NCBI GenBank assembly: GCA_025061935.1 | Contig: JANWZY010000066.1 | Location: 1-12,407, forward strand | Length of the DNA: 12,407 nt | Direction: 5' to 3' | From: Verrucomicrobiia bacterium | Lineage (GTDB): Bacteria; Verrucomicrobiota; Verrucomicrobiia; Limisphaerales; DTLC01 | Shown: piece by piece, positions 6,062-11,328 of the stretch | How the letters are laid out: each line of letters starts with the position of its first letter | Position numbering within the stretch: the first letter of the stretch is position 1 | The notes under the pieces: model-generated | Database searches by the model: none | Seen by the model: the letters and a program-made list of their open reading frames with translations, nothing else | Told to the model about the DNA's origin: nothing | Program-made: the position numbers and the translations under genes

Positions 6062-7171
6062 ATGCCCACAGGGTCCAGCCCACAATGGGAAAAGCTGTTC
6101 GGGGTGGCCGCGCACGGCGCGCAGGCCGTCCGGTTCGACTGGTTCGTCCTACGCAAGCATGGTCACCCATTCCTGTTTTTACCCGCAGCCGCGCCGCTCG
6201 CGCGCCACGGTCTGACGCTTTACCCTGCGCAGACGCAGTTTGCGCGCTGCGCCAGGGCGCTGTTGCACATTGCAATCCGATTCCGACTGCCACTGCCGCT
6301 TCAGCGCGAAACCTGGATCGCATCGGCGGAAAACGAATTCCTGAAATTTGCGGCTAGATTAGTCGGACTCGACCCGCGTTCGATACCCACCCCGGCTGTG
6401 TTGGCAGGCAACCCTGCCGGGCCGGGCCCGCGAGCCATGCTGCTGTTTGCGGGTTCCACTGGCGCGCCCAAAATTGTTGTCAAGGCCGGCACAACGCCTT
6501 CAGCCAGGGAACTGATCCGGGCCGAGGTCAACATATTGTCGCAATTGCCCACAGAGCTTGCCGGCGTGCCGCGTATCCGAGCAAGCTTCAACTCCGAACA
6601 TGTCGAAGCATTTGCACAAGAATTTTTTCCTGGCGACTCGCCGCGCGGGGCGCAGCCGGACATGCTCGGCGAACTACTTGGGGGATGGATCGATACGACC
6701 CGGACCGTGCGCGTTGCAGACGTGCCTGCCTGGCAACGGTTGGCAGGCGCGTGTGGCGATTCAAATGCGTTCAAGCAATTGGCCAAAACGTTGGGGGAGC
6801 GCGCTATGCACCCGGTAGTGTGGCACGGTGATTTCGTCCCTTGGAACATCAAGGTCAACCCGGAGAATGGGCGCTGGACTGTGCTGGATTGGGAACGCGC
6901 CGAGCTGGTCGGTATGCCCGGTTGGGATTGGTTCCACTACGTTGTTCAGACGGAAATTCTGGTGAGGAAAAATTCGGGCCGGAAACTGTTGCAAGCTGTT
7001 GAATCGCTTTTGAGCGCTGTTCCGTTCCGCGCGTACGCTACGCGCGCTGGTATTACTGGCATCGAGCGCCCACTACTTGCCGCGTACCTGTTGTACCACA
7101 ACACAATCATCCGCCCCGCCGAGGGACTTACGCCAGCAGAAGGGTTGCTCGGTGCAATTCTTGAGCCTTAG
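6062..7171 (+). CDS. APH-fold kinase-like phosphotransferase, glycan-locus type
   Basis: 369 residues. The C-terminal two thirds resemble the aminoglycoside/choline phosphotransferase fold. The N-lobe Lys is 141 (KIVVKAG), with a possible partner Glu155. The catalytic loop is HGDFVPWN (255-262; Asp257 and Asn262), and the metal motif is LDWE (275-278; Asp276). The key residues look intact. Residues 1-105 form an N-terminal region unlike ordinary APH proteins (FDWFVLRKHGHPFLFLP, then LYPAQT); I know similar layouts only as unnamed phosphotransferases near exopolysaccharide genes. Function is therefore inferred as phosphorylation of a small sugar or sugar-like molecule. Drug resistance is unlikely in this context. 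The next gene is a sugar nucleotidyltransferase, reminiscent of AmgK (APH-fold anomeric sugar kinase) with MurU, but similarity to AmgK itself is not evident. There is no signal peptide. Confidence 0.7.
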   Translation: MPTGSSPQWEKLFGVAAHGAQAVRFDWFVLRKHGHPFLFLPAAAPLARHGLTLYPAQTQFARCARALLHIAIRFRLPLPLQRETWIASAENEFLKFAARLVGLDPRSIPTPAVLAGNPAGPGPRAMLLFAGSTGAPKIVVKAGTTPSARELIRAEVNILSQLPTELAGVPRIRASFNSEHVEAFAQEFFPGDSPRGAQPDMLGELLGGWIDTTRTVRVADVPAWQRLAGACGDSNAFKQLAKTLGERAMHPVVWHGDFVPWNIKVNPENGRWTVLDWERAELVGMPGWDWFHYVVQTEILVRKNSGRKLLQAVESLLSAVPFRAYATRAGITGIERPLLAAYLLYHNTIIRPAEGLTPAEGLLGAILEP

Positions 7172-7554
7172 GGTGAACGCACCATTTGCAGTTCAACCGG
7201 CGCTGCCGCACCGGCATAAGCCAAAATCCGCAGCAAGGGTCCGAGATTGATAAAGGCGGCACCGACCCCTGTCCGAATGATTGATTTCGCCGGCCAAGAC
7301 CTGCGTCTGACCGTAGCTCGCCAAACGAATTGTCACTTTCGGGTTCTCGTGCACTGTGCATGAGCGGAGCTGTGGTTAACTCGTGCCCATAGCTAAGTCT
7401 CTGGATTGCGCGCTGCGCTGCACCCATGGCTGTGGTTTGACTGCAGCAGCCCCGTCTATTGCGATTAATCGGACATGTTTTCCTTGCTAATGCGAGTGAT
7501 GACGTTAACCTTGCCACGCCTGCACAGCTTGAAACCGAATGCGTGCGCCAAACA
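7172..7554. other. Long intergenic region before the nucleotidyltransferase gene
   Basis: 383 bases with no supported gene. A weak promoter candidate is TTGACT (7437-7442), 17 bases, TGCGAT (7460-7465, three of six). It would give a leader of about 80 bases. Two GTTAAC hexamers (7375-7380 and 7504-7509) lie here. The frame of the nucleotidyltransferase is open upstream to 7459, but that part has no homology-like content. No terminator after the kinase-like gene is convincing. Confidence 0.35.
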
Positions 7555-8253
7555 ATGAAAGCAGTGATCCTAGCTGGCGGTTTGGGTACCAGGTTGCGGC
7601 CTTTTACCGAGGTCATACCGAAACCCCTCTTGCCGGTTGGCGAGAAATCTGTGCTTGAAATTCAAATTGAACGGCTCCGGAAGTTCGGGTTCGACGAAAT
7701 CTACCTCGCAACCAACTACAAGTCTGATTACTTGGAGCGGTTTATCGGAGACGGCTCGCATTTGGGTGTCAGAGTCCAGTTCAGCCGTGAAACTCAGCCG
7801 CTCGGCACGGCTGGGCCGCTGACTTTATTGCGCGAGAAACTGACCGAGCCGTTCCTCGTTATGAATGGCGACATTTTGACCCTGGCCGACTACGGGAAGA
7901 TGTTCCAGTTCGCGTTGGACAAAGGCGCGTTGCTCACTATTGCCATTAAGCAGCATATCACCCCATACGCGTTTGGTGACGTCTTCTTTGACGGCGACTA
8001 TGTGACCGGGATAGAAGAAAAGCCGAAGATCATCAAATACATTTTGGCTGGCATTTACGTGATGCGGCCCGAGGTGCTGGAGCTGATCCCCCCCAACACT
8101 TACTACGGGATGGACCTACTGATCAAAGACATGCTTGCGCGGGGATTGCCAGTTGTGAAATACGAGCTACACGAGTACTGGCTGGACATTGGTCAGCCGG
8201 CGGACTACCAGCAGGCGCAAGAAGACGCCCGGCAGGGGAGGTTTAACGTCTAA
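7555..8253 (+). CDS. Sugar-1-phosphate nucleotidyltransferase
   Basis: 232 residues, a single NTP_transferase domain without the hexapeptide or CBS extension seen in longer relatives. The nucleotide-binding signature is KAVILAGGLGTRLRPFT (2-18), followed by PKPLLPVG (22-29) with the conserved Lys. The metal Asp106 is in VMNGDIL (102-108). EEKP lies at 154-157. YWLDIGQPADY (208-218) carries the second metal Asp211. It joins a sugar 1-phosphate to an NTP, giving NDP-sugar and pyrophosphate. Motifs resemble the mannose- or heptose-1-phosphate guanylyltransferase (HddC-like) and MurU-size group; base and sugar cannot be fixed by reading alone. The ATG at 7555 is chosen because the family motif starts there. 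Its stop is one base from the stop of the convergent aminotransferase. Confidence 0.9.
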   Translation: MKAVILAGGLGTRLRPFTEVIPKPLLPVGEKSVLEIQIERLRKFGFDEIYLATNYKSDYLERFIGDGSHLGVRVQFSRETQPLGTAGPLTLLREKLTEPFLVMNGDILTLADYGKMFQFALDKGALLTIAIKQHITPYAFGDVFFDGDYVTGIEEKPKIIKYILAGIYVMRPEVLELIPPNTYYGMDLLIKDMLARGLPVVKYELHEYWLDIGQPADYQQAQEDARQGRFNV

Positions 8254-8254
8254 C

Positions 8255-9388
8255 TCACCTCGCAAGACATTCCCTCAGCGCTTTAACCACAAGGGAAACT
8301 GTTGACTCGTCCATTTTGCTGTGCAGCGGCAGGGTGATTTCATGCGCAGACACGAATTCTGTGTTTGGCAACTGTGCATTCAATGATCGGTAAATCGAGA
8401 ATTGGTGCACTGCCGGATAGTGGACGCTGGTCTGGATTCCACGTTGTGCCAGAGCATGCCGGATCGCGTTGCGTCGCGCGGCGCCGCCTTGTTTCAGTAC
8501 CACCGGCATAATGTAGTGGCTCGACTGATGCGGGCAGTCCGCATACGGAATAATCAGCTCGCTGATGTCCCGGAGCTGCTCGACGTACAGTTGACGCAGC
8601 CGCGCCCGCGCTGCCGTGTCGGCCTCGAGCTTGCCTAATTGAGCAAGAACAAGTGCGGCGCGGATATCGTCCATTCGGAAATTAAAACCGCGCAGTACCA
8701 CGTCGTAATCAGTCGCATGCCCCCGCGCGCGGTCGAACGAAAGGGTTGTCATGCCGTGGGACCGCATCAGCCGCACGCGCTCGGCTAAGTCATCTCGGTT
8801 GGTGACCAGCATGCCGCCTTCGCCGCAGGCGATGTTCTTGTTCGCATAAAAGCTGAAACATCCCACATCACCAAATGTGCCGGCTGCCTTACCTTTATAC
8901 CGCGTAGCGGGCGCGTGCGCGGCGTCTTCTACAACTGCCAGGCCGTATTCGCGTGCTACGGTCAGCAGCCGGTCCATGTCACACGGGAACCCGCCGTAAT
9001 GCATGGGTATAATCGCCTTGGTCCTGGGCGTAATGAGCCGGCGCACATGGTTTGGATCGATCGAGAAGTCGTTAGCACCACAAATATCCGCAAACACGGG
9101 CGTGGCCCCGACATAACCCACGCAGTTAACTGTCGCAACGAATGTCAGCGAAGGTACGATAACCTCGTCACCCGGGCCTACTCCGAGCGCTGCAAGTGCA
9201 AGGTGTAATGCCGCAGTACAATTTGTTACTGCTATGGCGTGTTTTGCACCCACGTGTGCTGCGAAAGCGCGTTCAAGCGCGGCGGTTTGAGGCCCCATGG
9301 AAATCCACTTCGACCGGAGCACAGCGAGTACGGCCTGTACCTCGGCTTCGTCGTAATTAAGGTCGAAAAGTGGCACTGTGTATTGCAT
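8255..9388 (-). CDS. DegT/DnrJ/EryC1/StrS-type sugar aminotransferase
   Basis: 377 residues from the ATG at 9388. It is a PLP enzyme that aminates keto-sugar nucleotides. It opens with VPLFDLNYDEAEVQAVL, typical of the family. The cofactor loop is TNCTAALHLAL (55-65). PLP ring contact Asp155 is in VEDAAHAP, and the Schiff-base Lys184 is in FSFYANKN followed by GEGGM. Both are intact, so it is not a VioA-like dehydratase variant lacking Lys. The open frame extends 24 codons upstream (to 9460), but those residues lie before the family start. It is the only glycan-locus gene on the minus strand. It diverges from an acyltransferase gene, and aminotransferase plus acyltransferase is the usual pair for N-acylated amino sugars (PglE/PglD, WbpE/WbpD). 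The keto-sugar-forming enzyme is not in the window. Confidence 0.93.
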   Translation of the reverse strand: MQYTVPLFDLNYDEAEVQAVLAVLRSKWISMGPQTAALERAFAAHVGAKHAIAVTNCTAALHLALAALGVGPGDEVIVPSLTFVATVNCVGYVGATPVFADICGANDFSIDPNHVRRLITPRTKAIIPMHYGGFPCDMDRLLTVAREYGLAVVEDAAHAPATRYKGKAAGTFGDVGCFSFYANKNIACGEGGMLVTNRDDLAERVRLMRSHGMTTLSFDRARGHATDYDVVLRGFNFRMDDIRAALVLAQLGKLEADTAARARLRQLYVEQLRDISELIIPYADCPHQSSHYIMPVVLKQGGAARRNAIRHALAQRGIQTSVHYPAVHQFSIYRSLNAQLPNTEFVSAHEITLPLHSKMDESTVSLVVKALRECLAR

Positions 9389-9530
9389 CCGAAATGAGTA
9401 TCTTGACCGGACGCGCACGTACAAGTCCAATTCGCGTTTTGGTCGGAGTAGACTATCCATGGATGTGTGACCTTAGGTCGAGTTAACTTGCTTCCAATCC
9501 AGCGGGTTGTCATGCTATGGGCTGTACGGA
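9389..9530. promoter_or_regulatory. Divergent control region, aminotransferase and acyltransferase
   Basis: 142 bases between two head-to-head genes, so promoters for both should be here. For the aminotransferase a weak candidate is TTGTAC, 16 bases, GATACT (9402-9397 on the minus strand). It ends only 8 bases before the ATG and would make an almost leaderless mRNA. I see no good plus-strand match. A GTTAAC lies at 9482-9487. Confidence 0.35.
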
Positions 9531-10160
9531 ATGGACAGTTCCAAGCTCATACTTGTTGGGGGATTCCACGAGGTAATCGAGCTGTGCGAGGCGGCTGGCA
9601 AGCAGATTGTGGGCATAATTGACCCGCAATTGCACGGCGAGTATTTCGGTTACCCTGTGCTCGGCAAGGACGAGGACGCGCCAACGCTGCTGGAGCGGTT
9701 CAGTGGCGTACCTGTGCTTATCACGCCCGATCAACCTGGCACCCGCGAGAAACTCGTTTGTTACTACGAGCGATTAGGATTCACTTGTTCCGGGGTCGTA
9801 CATCCATTGGCCACAGTGTCGCGTACGGCAAAGCTCGGCACGGGTGTCGTGATTGCGCTCGGCGCCAATGTGTCGAGCGGCGTTGAGCTTGCTGAGCACG
9901 TCAGAGTCAACGTCCGCGCGAATATCATGCATGACGTTCGTATCGGGCCTTACACGACCGTAGCACCAAATGCGGTTTTGCTTGGACGCGTGCGCATCGG
10001 ACGCGGGTGTTACATAGGCGCAAATGCAACCATTTTGCCCCGTGTCGAACTCGGCGATCACGTGGTAGTGGGAGCTGGTGCAGTCGTGACTCGGTCAGTC
10101 CCGGCCGGGTCGATTGTAAAAGGCAATCCCGCTCGGGCAGATGAGAAAATTGGTGGGTGA
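9531..10160 (+). CDS. PglD/NeuD-type sugar acyltransferase
   Basis: 209 residues in two parts. An N-terminal Rossmann-like sugar-nucleotide-binding region (1-85) opens with KLILVGGFHEVIE; the usual GGHA-type turn is replaced by GGFHE. A left-handed beta-helix of hexapeptide repeats (about 92-185) follows. The catalytic His134 is in NIMHDVRIG with Asp135 next to it, as in the PglD/NeuD group. The closing GNPAR motif is at 199-203. It predictably moves an acetyl (or other acyl) group from acyl-CoA to the amino group of a sugar nucleotide, downstream of the neighbouring aminotransferase, in the cytosol. The frame is open 24 bases further upstream from a TTG, but ATG 9531 begins the family homology. 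It probably starts an operon with the following GT2, DUF2304 and dehydrogenase genes. Confidence 0.9.
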   Translation: MDSSKLILVGGFHEVIELCEAAGKQIVGIIDPQLHGEYFGYPVLGKDEDAPTLLERFSGVPVLITPDQPGTREKLVCYYERLGFTCSGVVHPLATVSRTAKLGTGVVIALGANVSSGVELAEHVRVNVRANIMHDVRIGPYTTVAPNAVLLGRVRIGRGCYIGANATILPRVELGDHVVVGAGAVVTRSVPAGSIVKGNPARADEKIGG

Positions 10161-10196
10161 GTGTTAACTGCGCTGCTGTCCCGAAGCCACAATACA

Positions 10197-10931
10197 ATGC
10201 GAATAGTCACAGTAATATCAAACTACAACGAGCAAGGGGCAATCGAAGCGACTATCCGCGACTTCCGCGAAAATGCAACGATCGTTTCGGATTTGATCGT
10301 AATTGATAACTGTTCGACCGATGCGAGCCTTGAGCTGGTCAAAAAGGCAGGGGTGAATTATCTGCGGCATCCTGTTAACACAGGTGGGAGTGCGGGTGTC
10401 ATCAAGACCGCGTTGCTGTATGCGGACATGTTTGGCTACGACGTTTATTGTCACATGGACGGCGACAATCAACATAACGCTGCTGAGTTGGCCAAGCTTG
10501 TCCAACCGATCGCGGCAGGTGAAGCCGACATTGTAATTGGTTCGCGATTCATCAAACGCGAAGGCTTCCAGTCGCTTCCGGTGCGCCGTGTGGGCATTTT
10601 TATATTTTCGAGACTGGTCTCGGCTTTAACCGGCCAGAAAATCACAGACTTAACCTCCGGTTTCAGGGCCTACAATAAGCGTGCTATCCATTTTTTTGCG
10701 CGCAAATTCAAACACGAGTTTGAAGCGTGCGTTCAAATGCTGATGGTCGCCGCCTATGCAGGTCTGCGTATTCGAGAGGTGCCAGTGATCATGAACCCAC
10801 GCCTCACGGGCCGGTCCGAGTTCAATCTTGTAAATTCGATCAAGTTTCCCATATTCGGCTTGGTTTCGATTGCTGGAACAATGCTGCAACGCAACACCAT
10901 AAAAGCACTGTCTCATGCCGACCAATGCTAA
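10197..10931 (+). CDS. GT2 glycosyltransferase, DPM1-like
   Basis: 244 residues, GT-A fold. The nucleotide-binding strand is VIDNCSTD (35-42; Asp37). The metal DxD-like motif is MDGDNQH (87-93). IGSRF follows about 25 residues later. The family-typical TDLTSGFRAYNKRA precedes the acceptor loop, and GRSEFN matches the GxSK/GxSE segment of polyprenyl-phosphate mannosyltransferases. It probably transfers a hexose from a nucleotide sugar to polyprenyl phosphate or another lipid-linked acceptor at the inner face of the membrane. No transmembrane helices follow the catalytic domain, but the last ~30 residues are moderately hydrophobic. Its 3' end overlaps the DUF2304 gene by 17 bases, so the two are probably made and act together. 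The ATG at 10197, 36 bases after the acyltransferase stop, fits the family start; no good Shine-Dalgarno. Confidence 0.9.
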   Translation: MRIVTVISNYNEQGAIEATIRDFRENATIVSDLIVIDNCSTDASLELVKKAGVNYLRHPVNTGGSAGVIKTALLYADMFGYDVYCHMDGDNQHNAAELAKLVQPIAAGEADIVIGSRFIKREGFQSLPVRRVGIFIFSRLVSALTGQKITDLTSGFRAYNKRAIHFFARKFKHEFEACVQMLMVAAYAGLRIREVPVIMNPRLTGRSEFNLVNSIKFPIFGLVSIAGTMLQRNTIKALSHADQC

Positions 10932-11286
10932 AATAATGGCTGCAGGCTGCGCCGTAGCATTTTTCCTGACCTTTCTTTTCCTTATCCGGCGCCGATCGCT
11001 TAAGCCGTTTTACGCCGCGCTTTGGCTTGGTATTTCACTCGTTATGATGAGCCTTATTGTGTTTGAGAAATTCTACAAACACATTGCCGACCTGCTCCAA
11101 ATACGCGATGCTTCATTCCTTGTCTTCATTGGTTCGAACGTGTTCTTGCTTATTTATGTGTTGCACTTGTCAGTGAAACTATCTGAGATTTCTGACCGCG
11201 TCCAAGAACTGATTTCCCACGTGGCGATACTGGATAGGCGATTGGAATTGTCTTTGGAACCAAAACGACATCCCGACGAAAATTGA
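10915..11286 (+). CDS. DUF2304 small membrane protein
   Basis: 123 residues. Three predicted transmembrane helices lie at about 8-24, 32-50 and 68-88. A charged helix with heptad-like hydrophobics follows, about 88-116 (VKLSEISDRVQELISH). RRRSLKPFYAALW between the first two helices fits the DUF2304 family, whose genes usually follow DPM1-like GT2 genes as here. The biochemical role is not established. From context it may anchor or assist the glycosyltransferase at the membrane, or take part in lipid-linked sugar flipping. The ATG lies 17 bases inside the GT2 gene in another frame, which suggests translational coupling. Confidence 0.85.
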   Translation: MPTNAKIMAAGCAVAFFLTFLFLIRRRSLKPFYAALWLGISLVMMSLIVFEKFYKHIADLLQIRDASFLVFIGSNVFLLIYVLHLSVKLSEISDRVQELISHVAILDRRLELSLEPKRHPDEN

Positions 11287-11290
11287 CCAC

Positions 11291-11296
11291 AAGGAG
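11291..11296 (+). promoter_or_regulatory. Strong Shine-Dalgarno AAGGAG
   Basis: AAGGAG lies 8 bases before ATG 11305 and 32 bases before ATG 11329. It is the only near-perfect Shine-Dalgarno I noticed in front of a gene in this window. Its spacing fits the ATG at 11305, not the one that begins the uninterrupted dehydrogenase frame. Confidence 0.7.
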
Positions 11297-11304
11297 CAGT
11301 CGCC

Positions 11305-11322
11305 ATGCGCGCCTTGATGTGA
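11305..11322 (+). other. Five-codon reading frame (MRALM) before the dehydrogenase
   Basis: ATG at 11305 with ideal spacing from AAGGAG reads Met-Arg-Ala-Leu-Met and then TGA (11320-11322). It is in the same frame as the dehydrogenase, whose ATG is only two codons after the TGA. Either it is a mini-leader with reinitiation downstream, or it is the true start interrupted by a nonsense mutation or a base error. TGA is a normal stop elsewhere in this window. Confidence 0.45.
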
Positions 11323-11328
11323 ATCAAA

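Noticed and set aside
6062..7171. Aminoglycoside-resistance gene
   Set aside because: The kinase motifs are shared by the whole APH fold. The protein has an atypical N-terminal region and lies in a glycan locus, so a resistance call is not supported.
7128..7616. Open frame of 162 codons on the minus strand across the 7172-7554 gap
   Set aside because: It overlaps the ends of both neighbouring genes, and its composition (Arg, Ser, Cys and Trp scattered) looks random. No start context and no recognisable motif.
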